A stretch of 64,000 nucleotides of DNA from Pseudomonas sp. DTU_2021_1001937_2_SI_NGA_ILE_001 (GCF_032463525.1 NZ_CP135971.1:620001-684000), one strand, 5' to 3'; positions 44,344 to 53,520 are shown, numbered from the stretch's first letter. Program-made: numbers and translations. The notes: generated from the letters alone by a model not told the origin.

Positions 44344-45333
44344 ATGAGTACATTCAGAGGCATCCTGATCGACAAGGACGACAGCGGCTACCAGGTCACG
44401 CTTACCCGGCTGGATGAGCAGTCACTGCCCGAGGGCGATGTGACGCTGAACGTTTCGCATAGCACGCTGAACTACAAGGACGCCCTGGCGCTCACCGGCA
44501 GTAGCCCGATCGTCAAGCGCTTTCCCATGGTCCCCGGTGTCGATCTGGCCGGCACGGTGCAGGCCAGCCAGCATCCGCGCTTCAAGGTTGGCGAGCAGGT
44601 GCTGCTCAACGGTTGGGGCGTCGGCGAGGGCCACTGGGGCGGTCTGGCCGAGCGCGCACGGCTCAAGGGCGACTGGCTGATCCACCTGCCCAGCGCGTTC
44701 ACCACTGCCCAGGCCATGGCCATCGGCACCGCTGGCTACACCGCCATGCTCGCCGTGATTGCCCTGGAGCAGCACGGTGTCCGGCCAGGTGACGGTGAGG
44801 TGCTGGTCACCGGCGCCAACGGTGGCGTGGGCAGCTTCGCCGTGGCCCTCCTGGGCAAACTGGGCTATCAGGTGGTGGCGTCCACGGGGCGGCCGCAGGA
44901 GAGCGAGTACCTCAAGCAACTGGGCGCCAGCGCGATCATCGACCGCAATGAACTCAACCAGCCCGGCCGGCCATTGCTCAAGGAGCGCTGGGCGGCGGTG
45001 ATCGACTCGCTGGGCAGCCATACCCTGGTCAATGCCTGCGCCGCCACACGCTATCGCGGCATCGTCGCCGCCTGCGGCCTGGCCCAGGGCATGGATTTTC
45101 CCGGCAGCGTGGCGCCGTTCATCCTGCGTGGGGTGACCCTGGCCGGCATCGACAGCGTGACCCGCCCACTGGCCGACCGCGAACAGGCCTGGGCGCGCCT
45201 GGCCACCGACCTCGACCCGGCGCTGTTGCCGCTGATCAGCCGCGAAGTGGGGTTGTCGGAGGTCATCGACCTGGCGCCACGGCTGATCGCCGGCGAGGTT
45301 CGTGGTCGGCTAGTGGTCGATGTGCGCCGCTGA
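44344..45333 (+). CDS. acuI: Acrylyl-CoA reductase, YhdH/AcuI family
   Basis: A 329-residue NADPH-dependent medium-chain reductase without the zinc of classical alcohol dehydrogenases. [13 protein letters not shown] (41-53), [13 protein letters not shown] and the nucleotide site [13 protein letters not shown] are diagnostic. It reduces acrylyl-CoA to propionyl-CoA, detoxifying this electrophile. AACGGAGG precedes the ATG. Control by the adjacent TetR protein is likely. Confidence 0.9.
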   Translation: MSTFRGILIDKDDSGYQVTLTRLDEQSLPEGDVTLNVSHSTLNYKDALALTGSSPIVKRFPMVPGVDLAGTVQASQHPRFKVGEQVLLNGWGVGEGHWGGLAERARLKGDWLIHLPSAFTTAQAMAIGTAGYTAMLAVIALEQHGVRPGDGEVLVTGANGGVGSFAVALLGKLGYQVVASTGRPQESEYLKQLGASAIIDRNELNQPGRPLLKERWAAVIDSLGSHTLVNACAATRYRGIVAACGLAQGMDFPGSVAPFILRGVTLAGIDSVTRPLADREQAWARLATDLDPALLPLISREVGLSEVIDLAPRLIAGEVRGRLVVDVRR

Positions 45334-45353
45334 GCGTGCTAAATCCAATACTG

Positions 45354-45490
45354 TTCGGTTAGGCGCTTTGCGGCGTTATGCGGCTCGGTAGGAGCGGCTT
45401 TAGCCGCGAAAACGCCAGGAAACCCAGCGCATCTGTGGTGAACATACGGTCGTTTCGCGGCTGAAGCCGCTCCTACCCGGTCTAACCGAA
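45354..45490. repeat. Inverted pair of REP elements (BIME-like)
   Basis: GGTAGGAGCGGCTTTAGCC... at 45387-45410 is inverted at 45454-45477, and an outer pair TTCGGTTAG / CTAACCGAA (45354-45362, 45482-45490) closes the unit. This is the typical P. putida-type REP palindrome arrangement, which can act as a transcript end or gyrase/IHF target. Confidence 0.75.
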
Positions 45491-45533
45491 TGCCGTAAAG
45501 TCAGTCCCCAGAACTCCGAGGATCGCTTCACCC

Positions 45534-46490
45534 GTGTCAGACCAACCCCCCGGCGCCTCGCGCGCCCAAACCCTCGTGCTGCCGGATGTCAGCAATCCAT
45601 TGCGCCTGTATCTGGCGCGGCTCGCACCGTCCAGCCGGCAGACCATGCGCTATGTGCTGCAGGACGCCGCCGACCGTCTGGGGCTGGGCGATGCGGACAT
45701 CTTCGAGGTGCCCTGGCACAGCTTGCAGCCGGGGCACGTCACCGCGCTGGTGGCGACCCTGCGCGATGACGACTATGCGCCCAACACCACCTCGCTGTAT
45801 GTCAATGCCATCCGCGGGGTGATGAACGAAGCCTGGCGCCAGGACCTGATCAGCCACGACCAACTGCTGCGTATCCGTTCGGTCAAGCCGATGGCCGGCA
45901 CACGGCTGGGCAGGGGCCGCAACATCCGCCGCCACCTGATCCGCGACCTGCTCGACGTCTGCGCCGCCGACCCGCGCCCGCAGGGCCTGCGTGATGCGGC
46001 GATCATCGCCATCCTGTATGGCTCGGGCATGCGCAAGTCCGAGTCGGTGAACATCGACCTGGCCCAGGTCGATTTCGAGCAGCGCTGCCTGTGCGTGATG
46101 GGCAAGGGCAATCGGCAGTTGATCAAGTACGCGCCGGCCTGGGCCTTCGAGAGCCTGCAGCGCTGGCTGGACCTGCGCCGCGCGCAGTTGCCGGCCGGGC
46201 AGCCGGACGATCCTTTCCTGTTCAACCGTATCCGGCGCGGCAGCCACATCACCCGCGAGCGCATTACCAAGCACGCCATCTACTTCATCGCTCGCCAGCG
46301 CGGCCAGCAGGCCGGGGTAGAGATCATGCCGCATGATTTCCGCCGCTCGTTCATCACCCGGGTCATTGAAGAGTTCGACCTGTCGATTGCCCAGAAACTC
46401 GCCCACCACACTCATATCGCCACCACCGCCAGCTACGACATGCGCCATGAAAACGAGCGCCGCCGGGTGGTCGACGACCTCGATCTGTAG
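45534..46490 (+). CDS. Stand-alone tyrosine recombinase, XerC/D-like
   Basis: A 318-residue site-specific recombinase starting at a GTG behind a weak GAGGA. The core-binding part spans about 20-115; the catalytic part has LYGSGMRKSE (Arg near 165), HDFRRSF (His-x-x-Arg), AHHTHIATTASYD with the Tyr near 304. No phage genes adjoin it and no flanking repeats were seen, so it may be a resident chromosomal recombinase instead of an active integrase. Confidence 0.8.
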   Translation: MSDQPPGASRAQTLVLPDVSNPLRLYLARLAPSSRQTMRYVLQDAADRLGLGDADIFEVPWHSLQPGHVTALVATLRDDDYAPNTTSLYVNAIRGVMNEAWRQDLISHDQLLRIRSVKPMAGTRLGRGRNIRRHLIRDLLDVCAADPRPQGLRDAAIIAILYGSGMRKSESVNIDLAQVDFEQRCLCVMGKGNRQLIKYAPAWAFESLQRWLDLRRAQLPAGQPDDPFLFNRIRRGSHITRERITKHAIYFIARQRGQQAGVEIMPHDFRRSFITRVIEEFDLSIAQKLAHHTHIATTASYDMRHENERRRVVDDLDL

Positions 46491-46512
46491 CGCCATCTGA
46501 CTATCGCACGCA

Positions 46513-46544
46513 TAAAAAAGGCCACCGCACGACGTGAGGTGGCC
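46513..46544 (-). terminator. Leftward terminator after the decarboxylase-like gene
   Basis: GGCCACC (46520-46526) pairs with GGTGGCC (46538-46544); the minus strand continues with six T residues. The interval 46545-46749 holds no supported gene. Confidence 0.75.
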
Positions 46545-46749
46545 AAACAGATCTAACCAAAGGTGATGAAGGGAGCACTGCCCGCTTGCCGGAGCAAGGC
46601 AACCGGGCTGTATTCATCGCGGCGCAAGGTAACACCTACGCGCGCGAAAGCATCATTGACGTTATCGATAGTGACTATCGTTATTCATTGCTTGGCCATG
46701 AGCCAGGCGATTTCGTCTGCGGACACTCCGGTGACCGATCGGTCTGAAT

Positions 46750-47130
46750 TCAGCTCTCCCACTGCGCGAACACCTCGCGGGCCGCGCTCAAACCGTTCAA
46801 CGCCGCCGGAAAGCCTGCATAGACGGCCATCTGCATGATGACCTCGATGACCTCTTCGCGGCTTACGCCGACGTTCAGCGCAGCATGAATATGCACCTTC
46901 AACTGGGGGGCTGCATTGCCCATGGCGGTAAGCGCCGCGACCACGGCGATTTCCCGGCTGCGCAGGTCCAGGCCTGGCCTGGAGTAGATGTCCCCGAAGG
47001 GAAACTCGATCAGGTAGCGGGCAAAGTCCGGCGCAATCTCGGCAAGGCTTTGCACGACCTTTTCACCTGCTTGGCCATCAATCTCCCGCAGCTTTTCCAG
47101 CCCGCGCTGGTAACGGTTTTCGTTGTTCAT
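46750..47130 (-). CDS. Carboxymuconolactone decarboxylase-like (AhpD-fold) protein
   Basis: A 126-residue AhpD-fold protein. REIAVVAALTAMGN and VHIHAALNVGVSREEVIEVI give the usual signature; the CxxC of peroxide-reducing members is absent, so a decarboxylase-like or unknown activity is more likely. The ATG at 47128-47130 lies within the MerR coding end (53-base overlap), so the two are co-transcribed. Confidence 0.85.
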   Translation of the reverse strand: MNNENRYQRGLEKLREIDGQAGEKVVQSLAEIAPDFARYLIEFPFGDIYSRPGLDLRSREIAVVAALTAMGNAAPQLKVHIHAALNVGVSREEVIEVIMQMAVYAGFPAALNGLSAAREVFAQWES

Positions 47131-47533
47131 CGGCGTGTCCTTCTTCGGCTCGTGAAGCGCCTGCCAGGCCTTGCTCGAGCGCGCGGTAGTGCTCGATCTT
47201 GGCTTGCAGGGAGCACACGGACAGGCGCATCGCCTCCATCTGGGCCAGCACCTCGGCAAGGTGGTCTTCCAGCAGATGGCGACGGTCCTGCACTGTGGTA
47301 TCCCCGGCGGCGCGGAGTCTTGCGAACGCCTGCATCTTGCCGATGGGCATCTGCGTGGTTCGCAAGCGCAGCAGGAATTCGATCCAGGCCATGTCGGCCG
47401 CCGCGTAGCGCCGTTGCCCGCCAGGCGCGCGACCCACCGGGGCGATCAGTCCGATGCGCTCGTAGTAGCGCAGGGTATGGGCGCTCAGGCCAGTGCGTTT
47501 GGCGACTTGGTCGATGGTCAGATCAGATTCCAT
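47078..47533 (-). CDS. MerR-family regulator
   Basis: A 151-residue regulator. LTIDQVAKRTGLSAHTLRYYE (residues 5-25) is the winged helix of MerR proteins; a dimerisation helix follows (about 80-125). No cysteine metal site of the MerR/ZntR kind is visible, so an organic or redox signal is more likely. Its own promoter has the long spacer typical of MerR targets. It should control the overlapping AhpD-fold gene. Confidence 0.88.
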   Translation of the reverse strand: MESDLTIDQVAKRTGLSAHTLRYYERIGLIAPVGRAPGGQRRYAAADMAWIEFLLRLRTTQMPIGKMQAFARLRAAGDTTVQDRRHLLEDHLAEVLAQMEAMRLSVCSLQAKIEHYRALEQGLAGASRAEEGHADEQRKPLPARAGKAAGD

Positions 47534-47539
47534 GGGGAC

Positions 47540-47570
47540 AGCCTAAAAGTTAGAGCGCGCTCGAAGTCAA
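47540..47570 (-). promoter_or_regulatory. MerR-type promoter with 19-base spacer
   Basis: On the minus strand TTGACT (47570-47565) and TAGGCT (47545-47540) are 19 bases apart, with the dyad GAGCGCGCTC in the spacer, the hallmark of MerR-activated promoters. Confidence 0.75.
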
Positions 47571-47595
47571 CCACTGTAGGGCATGCCCCAGAAAC

Positions 47596-47626
47596 GAAAA
47601 AGGCCGCGTCCCGAAGGAGGCGGCCT
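47596..47626 (-). terminator. Leftward terminator after the DUF2790 gene
   Basis: GGCCGC...GCGGCC stem with five T residues on the minus strand. Confidence 0.7.
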
Positions 47627-47644
47627 GGTGGGCTGGCATTGCGA

Positions 47645-47890
47645 TCAGCCGTGGGCCGAGCAGACATCACTGAGGCGCTGGTAGTGCAGCTCGTGCTCCA
47701 CGCCCTGGCTGTCGAGGTAGACCATGCTGGCGGTGACGGGCTCGCACAGGTCCGACTCTGGCGTATCGATGCTCAGCACCTTGGCGACGTCCAGATGCTG
47801 GGCATAGTTGTACTGCTGGGCGTCAGGCTGATCATTGGCCGAAGCCAGCACGCTGAACAGTGAAAGGGCGGCGAAAAGTACGTATTTCAT
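47645..47890 (-). CDS. DUF2790 secreted protein
   Basis: An 81-residue protein with a signal peptide (MKYVLFAALSLFSVLASA) and the DUF2790 pattern (YNYAQHLDVAKVLSI, then CEPVTASMVYLDSQGVEHEL). DUF2790 proteins are small periplasmic proteins abundant in Pseudomonas, often responding to metals or stress. Start at the ATG 47888-47890. The 259 bases to the biosynthetic operon hold its promoter region. Confidence 0.85.
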   Translation of the reverse strand: MKYVLFAALSLFSVLASANDQPDAQQYNYAQHLDVAKVLSIDTPESDLCEPVTASMVYLDSQGVEHELHYQRLSDVCSAHG

Positions 47891-48149
47891 GGCGATCTCC
47901 ATCTACATCAGGGTGCAAAGTCTTGAACTTGCTTTGCCTATGGCGCTCATTCTAGGGACGCCCCCCGTTCGCCAGAAATGGTGCCTGTCGATACAGGGAA
48001 TCACCGAAAGCGATAGCGTTCCGCGGCGGCGACCGATGGTTGCCATCGAAACCCTCGATGCGTGCCTGCCGAGCTATCGAGCCATCCGATAGCGGCCCTG
48101 CGCCGTGGCTTTCATGCTGGTCCGACCTGAAACAAACGGACTGCAGAGC

Positions 48150-48542
48150 ATGGAAAAGTTCGAGATTCACCGAAAAACCCGCTTCGACGCACTGGTGCAT
48201 GAATACGGCCTGGATGGCAGCCGCCTGCTGCCCTGGGAGGGCTACCCGATGCCCTTCGCCGGGGGCTGGTGCGTAGTACGCCCAGGCACCACCACCGAGA
48301 CCCACACCCAGATCGACCAGGAAATCTTCATTGCCATGGAAGGCAATGCGCGCCTGGTGATCGGCGACCGGGAAATGAGCTTCAGCAAAGGCGACATCGC
48401 GGCGATCCCCAAGCACACCCATCACTACGTCATCAACGACTCGGCCGAGGACTTCCACTTCTACGTGATCTGGTGGGACATGAACTACGTGAACGACTTC
48501 ATCGCCCGCCACGACGAAACCACGGGGTGTCTGCATGGCTAA
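48150..48542 (+). CDS. Cupin of the hydrazine-forming system
   Basis: A 130-residue single cupin. ETHTQIDQEIFIAMEG and KGDIAAIPKHTHHYVIN are cupin motifs 1 and 2, with His and Glu residues for a metal. In hydrazine synthetases of the Spb40 kind a cupin is fused to a MetRS-like domain and rearranges the ester of N6-hydroxylysine with an amino acid into an N-N bonded product. Here the cupin is a separate gene overlapping the MetRS-like gene by eight bases, which supports a complex. It is the first gene of the operon. Confidence 0.8.
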   Translation: MEKFEIHRKTRFDALVHEYGLDGSRLLPWEGYPMPFAGGWCVVRPGTTTETHTQIDQEIFIAMEGNARLVIGDREMSFSKGDIAAIPKHTHHYVINDSAEDFHFYVIWWDMNYVNDFIARHDETTGCLHG

Positions 48543-50034
48543 GTTCATCGTCACCATCACGCCGCCAACCCCCAATGGCGACCTGCACATCGGCCACATT
48601 GCCGGGCCGTTTCTCGGTGCCGACGTATTTACCCGCGTGCAGCGCCAGCGCGGCCACGACTGCGTGCTGCTGTCGTACTCCGACGACTACCAGTCGTACA
48701 TGCTGCGCAAGGGCCTGGAGCAGGGCGTCGAGCCCATGGAACTGGCACGCCGCAACAGCGACCGCATCGAAGCGTCGCTGGCGGCGGTGAACATCCAGCC
48801 GGATATCTGGATGCGTCCATTCGACAACCCCTGGTTCCACCAGGCCGTGAGCGAGGTCTTCGCGCAACTGCGTGAAGCCGGTGCCATCGAATTTCGCGAC
48901 AGCCAAGAGGCCTGGTGCCCGGCCTGCGACAAGTGGGGCTATGAGGCCTTTGCCCGCGGCCTGTGCAACTACTGCGGGCATGACTCGGATCCCAGCCAGT
49001 GCGAGCAATGCGCGCAGGCGCCGGATGCAGCGTTGATGAGCGGCCTGTACTGCAAGCTCTGCCACCAGCCACCGCAGTTCAAGACCACCCACCGGGCGTT
49101 CCTCAAGCTGGCCGAGTTCAAGGGTGTCTTGCGTGAGCGCCTGCTGGGCCGCCAATGGCGCGAACCGCTGGACGCCTGGCTGCGCGACACCCTGGAGCAC
49201 CTGCACGACTGGGGCGTGACCCGACCGCATGACGGCGGGCTGGACCTGGCCGCCGACGGCTCGTGCCGGGTGCACACCTGGTTCATGGGCCTGGCGGGCT
49301 ACATCGCAGCGTTTCGTGAATACGCCGACCGCGTCGGTCGTCCGGAACTGTTCAACCAGTACTGGCGCTCGGGGCAGGGCACCCTGGTGAACTTTCTCGG
49401 CTTCGACTGCGTGTTCAGCCACTGCGTGGTCTACCCGGCGCAACTGGCGGTGATGCAGGACCTGCGCGTGCGCCAGCAGTTCATGCCCAACCAGTTCCTC
49501 AAGCTCGACGGTCTGAACCTGTCCACCAGCCGTAACCACGCCATCTGGGTCGCCGACCTGGCCCGCGAGGCCTGCGCCGACAGTGCGCGCCTGTACCTGG
49601 CGAGCATCGCCCCGGAGCAAAGCGAGGGCGACTTCCGCCTGGCGCACTTCCAGCGCTGGCGCAAGGAAGTCTTCGAAGACTTCTTTCCGGCGTTGCTGCA
49701 GGCCGGTCCTGCGCAGCGTGACCAATGGTGGAGCGGCTACTGCGGCGCCGATGCGGCGCTGCTGGAAGCGTTGCGTCAGCAGTGGTGCAAGGCCACCGAG
49801 CTACGGCATTTCTCCATGCGCCAGATGGCCCAGGTACTGCTGGACGCCATTGCCATCACCCGCGGGCGCCTGGCCGAAGGCCGGCCGGTCAGCCATTTCG
49901 CTGCGTTGATCGCCGTACTGGGCAATGCGCTGATTCCGGAAACCGCCGGGCACTTGCTGACTGCCTACGGCCTGGCCGAAGAACGGGTCACGGCCAGGGT
50001 GCTGTCGGGGCCTGCCGCCGACTATTCGATCTGA
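48535..50034 (+). CDS. MetRS-like hydrazine synthetase subunit
   Basis: A 499-residue class I aminoacyl-tRNA-synthetase-like enzyme. HIGH is intact at residues 18-21 (PPTPNGDLHIGH); LNLSTSR at 327-333 replaces KMSKS. Four CxxC knuckles (Cys128/131, 144/147, 156/159, 173/176) are those of MetRS zinc fingers. The C-terminal anticodon domain is short, so a free amino acid is probably activated as adenylate and passed to the hydroxylamine of N6-hydroxylysine, not to tRNA. Glycine is the substrate in described systems; here it is not known. It is one of the defining genes of the cluster. Confidence 0.85.
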   Translation: MAKFIVTITPPTPNGDLHIGHIAGPFLGADVFTRVQRQRGHDCVLLSYSDDYQSYMLRKGLEQGVEPMELARRNSDRIEASLAAVNIQPDIWMRPFDNPWFHQAVSEVFAQLREAGAIEFRDSQEAWCPACDKWGYEAFARGLCNYCGHDSDPSQCEQCAQAPDAALMSGLYCKLCHQPPQFKTTHRAFLKLAEFKGVLRERLLGRQWREPLDAWLRDTLEHLHDWGVTRPHDGGLDLAADGSCRVHTWFMGLAGYIAAFREYADRVGRPELFNQYWRSGQGTLVNFLGFDCVFSHCVVYPAQLAVMQDLRVRQQFMPNQFLKLDGLNLSTSRNHAIWVADLAREACADSARLYLASIAPEQSEGDFRLAHFQRWRKEVFEDFFPALLQAGPAQRDQWWSGYCGADAALLEALRQQWCKATELRHFSMRQMAQVLLDAIAITRGRLAEGRPVSHFAALIAVLGNALIPETAGHLLTAYGLAEERVTARVLSGPAADYSI

Positions 50035-50047
50035 GCGGAGCCCCGAT

Positions 50048-51145
50048 ATGGATATCGACTATCAAGTCACGGTGGTCGGCGCCGGCATCACCGGTGCCAG
50101 CATCGCCGCGCGGCTGGCCAGCCAGGGTCTGAGCGTCGCACTGCTCGACCAGGGCAGTATCGGTGGCCTGGGCGCCAGTGGCATCTCGGGTGGGCTGGTG
50201 CGCCTGTACGACCTCGACCCACTGCTGATGCAGCTCACCGCACATGCCTTGCAGGTGATGCAACAGGCGCCATTTGCCGCCAGCTACAGCGCGGCCTTGC
50301 GCCGCACTGGCGTGCTGTACCGCGCCGGCCTCGACCAGCAGGCCCAGGTGCGGGCAGCCGTCGAGCGACATGCCAGCGCGCAGTACCCGATGTTGCAGGT
50401 GCAGGGTCATGCCGGGTTCGCGGCGCGGGCCGATCGCATCGATGTGTACGAGCCGCATGCCTGCATCGGCGACGTGCGCCAGGCCTCGGCGAGCCTGGCG
50501 GGGGTGGTGCGCAGTGCCGGCCTGGTGCTGGAACACTGCCGGGTCGAGGCCATCGACTGGCAGGCCGACGGCTCGGCGCAGTTGCGCCTGGGTGAGCTGC
50601 GCTTGCGCAGTCGCGTGGTGGTCCTGGCCACTGGCGCCTGGACCCGCCACCTGGCGCCAGAACTGGGCCTGGAATGTCGGGCCATTCCGCTGGCCCGCTT
50701 GCACACCGAACGGGCCTGGGCGCTGCCGGTGATCGATGCGCCGTCCGGCAGTTACGCCATCCCGCTGGCGCCGCACCTGGTGCAAAGCGGTGGCGGCCTG
50801 CGCGCACGCGGTCAATGGCCGGAAGACCTGCCTGCGCCGGATGCGCGCCACAGCGCCGAGGTGCGTGAGCGCGTCCGGCAACTGGCGGGTGCCGGGCAGG
50901 TGCGGGTGCTGGACATCGTGCCGGGGTTCGACAGCTACAGCGCCGACGGTCGACCGCTGCTGGGGTTCGTCGATGAGCAGCGCGGGTTGTACGTGGCCTG
51001 CGGGCAGTCCGGGGTGGGTTTCAAGTTCGCTCCGGCACTGGCAGACATTGCCGCCCGTCAGTTGCAAGGTTTCCTGCGCGACGGCCAGCGCGAGCGGGAG
51101 CCAGCCTGGGCCGCGTTGTGCGCCCGGCGCGGGGTGCAATCATGA
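50048..51145 (+). CDS. FAD-dependent amine oxidase, Spb39-like
   Basis: A 365-residue flavoenzyme of the D-amino acid/glycine oxidase (DAO) family: VVGAGITGASIAARLASQG (8-26) binds FAD and CGQSGVGFKFAPAL near 317 closes the site. In the described pathway such an enzyme oxidises the N6-(carboxymethylamino)lysine adduct to release hydrazinoacetic acid and 2-aminoadipate semialdehyde. The gene follows the MetRS-like gene by 13 bases. The substrate here is inferred from its partners. Confidence 0.8.
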   Translation: MDIDYQVTVVGAGITGASIAARLASQGLSVALLDQGSIGGLGASGISGGLVRLYDLDPLLMQLTAHALQVMQQAPFAASYSAALRRTGVLYRAGLDQQAQVRAAVERHASAQYPMLQVQGHAGFAARADRIDVYEPHACIGDVRQASASLAGVVRSAGLVLEHCRVEAIDWQADGSAQLRLGELRLRSRVVVLATGAWTRHLAPELGLECRAIPLARLHTERAWALPVIDAPSGSYAIPLAPHLVQSGGGLRARGQWPEDLPAPDARHSAEVRERVRQLAGAGQVRVLDIVPGFDSYSADGRPLLGFVDEQRGLYVACGQSGVGFKFAPALADIAARQLQGFLRDGQREREPAWAALCARRGVQS

Positions 51146-52098
51146 ACGGCGCGGCGCTGCGCGTCGGGGTCAGCGCGCTGTTCGACCCGGCGGTTACCCC
51201 TCACGCACGGACCTTTATGCGTGCCATGGCCGCCGGGCGCAATGGCATCGCGGCGTTGCAACGGCTGCATTGGCACTGGCTGGACGACGGTGCGGATCCC
51301 GAACAGGGCGCGCGAGTGGCCGAGCGTCTGATCGATTGGGGCGCCGACCTGGTGATCGGGCATTTTTCGTCCGACGCCGCGCTGGCCGCCGCACCGCTGT
51401 ACCGCCAGGCCGGGGTGGCCTTGCTGACCCCGGCGGCGACCGTGGACCGCCTGACCACGCACGACAACGTTCTGCGCCTGTGCCCGGCAGACCGCCAACT
51501 GGCGAGCGACCTGCTGGCCTGGGTCGCCCGCCAGGGCTGGCAACGCCTGCATGTGCAGGCTGATTCCAGCACTCACGGCCAGGCGCTGGCGGCGGCGATC
51601 GTTGCGGCTCTGGCCGCTCACGGCCTGCAATCGGTGGCGACTGTGCAGCAGGCCGACGCCGAGGTGTTCGCCGGGCGCCTGCGGCCTAGCCGTCTGCATT
51701 GGCAGGCGCGGCGTGCCGCTGGCAGCCAGAGGCCTCTGCTGCTGACGGACGATGCGGTATCGCGGCAACTGGGGGCCGCTCTGGTTGCGAACGAACCCAC
51801 CTGGGCCATCGGTTTCGACCCCGGCCCGGTGGATTGCCCGGCCGCCGGCTGGCATCGCCAGCTGTTCGCCAGCGAACCGGCCACCTACTACCGCGAAACC
51901 CTGCGCCTGCTGCATGTGCTGGGCCAACTGGCCGAACGCAGTGGGGCCAGCCGCGCCGAGCTGCTGGCGGCGTTGCACAGCGAGTGCTTCATCACGCCGC
52001 TGGGGCCGGTGGCTTTCCAGGGCGGCGAGTGCCAGGCGCTGCGTACCTGCCTATGGCGCTTGGGGCCGGCTGGCTGGCACGCCAGCGCTGACGGCTGA
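51142..52098 (+). CDS. Cytosolic LivK-like binding protein
   Basis: A 318-residue protein of the type I periplasmic-binding-protein fold (branched-chain amino-acid or AmiC-like): LRVGVSALFDPAV, ADLVIGHFSSDAALAAAPLY and GVALLTPAATVD near residue 95 are typical. No signal peptide is present, so it acts in the cytosol. No ABC transporter genes adjoin. Possible jobs are ligand sensing, carrying an unstable intermediate, or a regulatory role like AmiC. It overlaps the oxidase stop by four bases. Confidence 0.6.
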   Translation: MNGAALRVGVSALFDPAVTPHARTFMRAMAAGRNGIAALQRLHWHWLDDGADPEQGARVAERLIDWGADLVIGHFSSDAALAAAPLYRQAGVALLTPAATVDRLTTHDNVLRLCPADRQLASDLLAWVARQGWQRLHVQADSSTHGQALAAAIVAALAAHGLQSVATVQQADAEVFAGRLRPSRLHWQARRAAGSQRPLLLTDDAVSRQLGAALVANEPTWAIGFDPGPVDCPAAGWHRQLFASEPATYYRETLRLLHVLGQLAERSGASRAELLAALHSECFITPLGPVAFQGGECQALRTCLWRLGPAGWHASADG

Positions 52099-52207
52099 TC
52101 CGCCAGGCCGACCCTCGTTTTTTTGCTTCAAGGGCGCGTGGTACGCCGGCCTGCCGGTCGTGGCCGGGTGCGCCCGCGACTTTCACTCTCAATCAAGGAC
52201 GTAACGC

Positions 52208-53515
52208 ATGAGCCTTCCCACTTTCCACGCTGATGCCCTGTGCATCGGCTTCGGCCCGGCCGGTATCGCCCTGGCCTGCGCCATCGAAGACGCCCGCGAG
52301 CAGGGCCTGCCGCTCGGGCGCCTGGACCTGCGCTTTCTGGAAGCGGCCGCCGACACCCAGTGGCACCGCGAACTGCTGCTGGACGGCACCGACATCAACC
52401 ACCACGTGTTTCGCGACCTGGTCACGCCGCGTAACCCGCGCAGCCGTTTCTCCTTCGCCATGTACCTCAAGGACAAGGGGCGGATGTTCGACTTCGGCCT
52501 GCTGGGCCGCCCGGCCAGCCGCCACGAATGGTCGGACTACGTGGCCTGGGTGTCACGCCAGGTGAATGCACGCACGCAGTTCGACACCCCGGTGGCCGAG
52601 GTGCTGCCGGTGCTGCGCGACGGCCAGCTGAGCGCCGTGCAGGTCGAAACCGCTCAAGGCCGCTTCAGTACCCGTAACCTGGTGCTGTCATGCGGCAGCG
52701 CGGTCAACGTGCCGGAGGCATTCGTGCCGCTGCTCGGGCCCAGGGTGTTCCATACCTCGGAGTTTCTTACCCGCCTGCAGGCGTTCGGCAGCCAGGCACC
52801 GAAGCGCTGGCTGGTGCTCGGCTCGGGGCAGAGCGCCAGTGAGTCGGTGCTGGAACTGATCGCCCGTGACCCCGGCGTGCAGGTGCATTCGGTGCACCGT
52901 GGCGCCGGCTTCAAGCTCACCCAACTGGGCCAGTTTCCCAACCGGGTGTTCGGCCCCGAGCATGTCGACTACTTCCATAGCCTCGACAGCCAGGCCCGCC
53001 AGCGCTTTCTCGACTACAGCCGTGCGACCAACTACGCCGGCATCGACCCGGACGAGAGCCAGAAGCTGTTCTCACTCCTCTACGAAGACAGCATCGCCGG
53101 CCGTCAGCGCCTGCGCAGCTGGGGCTATCACCAGGTCAGTGCGGTGCGTGAGGAAGCGGGCAGCTACCAGGTGACCCTTACCGACAGCTTCAGCCAGCGC
53201 AACCAGACCATCACCGTCGACGCCATCGTCCTGGCCACCGGCTACCGGCAATACCCGGTGCCACCGCTGCTGGCCAACCTGCAGCCATGGCTGCGCAGTG
53301 GTGCCGATGGTGGGCTGCTGATCGACCGCGACTACCGCATCGCCACCGCCGACGACTGCCTGGTACGGCTGTGGAGCAACGGTCTGTCGGAGCGCAGCCA
53401 CGGTATCAGCGACAGCCAGTCGTTCTCGATGATGGCCCTGCGTGCCGGGCGCATCGCCGAGGCCCTGGGCCAGCCCATCCACGCCGTGGCGCGCACCGCC
53501 GCGCTGAGCGAGTGA
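52208..53515 (+). CDS. L-lysine/L-ornithine N-hydroxylase
   Basis: A 435-residue flavin monooxygenase of the IucD/PvdA class. GFGPAGIALACAIE (14-27) binds FAD, GSGQSASESVLEL (about 204-216) NADPH, and ATGYRQYP the conserved late motif. Length agrees with the family. In hydrazine pathways the lysine version (Spb38 type) makes N6-hydroxylysine, the nucleophile for the MetRS-like enzyme. No siderophore synthetase is present, arguing against a siderophore. Lysine versus ornithine cannot be decided by eye. Confidence 0.85.
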   Translation: MSLPTFHADALCIGFGPAGIALACAIEDAREQGLPLGRLDLRFLEAAADTQWHRELLLDGTDINHHVFRDLVTPRNPRSRFSFAMYLKDKGRMFDFGLLGRPASRHEWSDYVAWVSRQVNARTQFDTPVAEVLPVLRDGQLSAVQVETAQGRFSTRNLVLSCGSAVNVPEAFVPLLGPRVFHTSEFLTRLQAFGSQAPKRWLVLGSGQSASESVLELIARDPGVQVHSVHRGAGFKLTQLGQFPNRVFGPEHVDYFHSLDSQARQRFLDYSRATNYAGIDPDESQKLFSLLYEDSIAGRQRLRSWGYHQVSAVREEAGSYQVTLTDSFSQRNQTITVDAIVLATGYRQYPVPPLLANLQPWLRSGADGGLLIDRDYRIATADDCLVRLWSNGLSERSHGISDSQSFSMMALRAGRIAEALGQPIHAVARTAALSE

Positions 53516-53520
53516 CCCGC

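Noticed and set aside
48535..50034. Second housekeeping methionyl-tRNA synthetase
   Set aside because: Overlaps a cupin gene, has a changed KMSKS motif and a short C-terminal domain, and is embedded in a biosynthetic operon.
52208..53515. Siderophore (pyoverdine-type) gene for the N-hydroxylase
   Set aside because: No NRPS, NIS synthetase, receptor or acyltransferase is present nearby, while the MetRS-like/cupin/oxidase set fits N-N chemistry.
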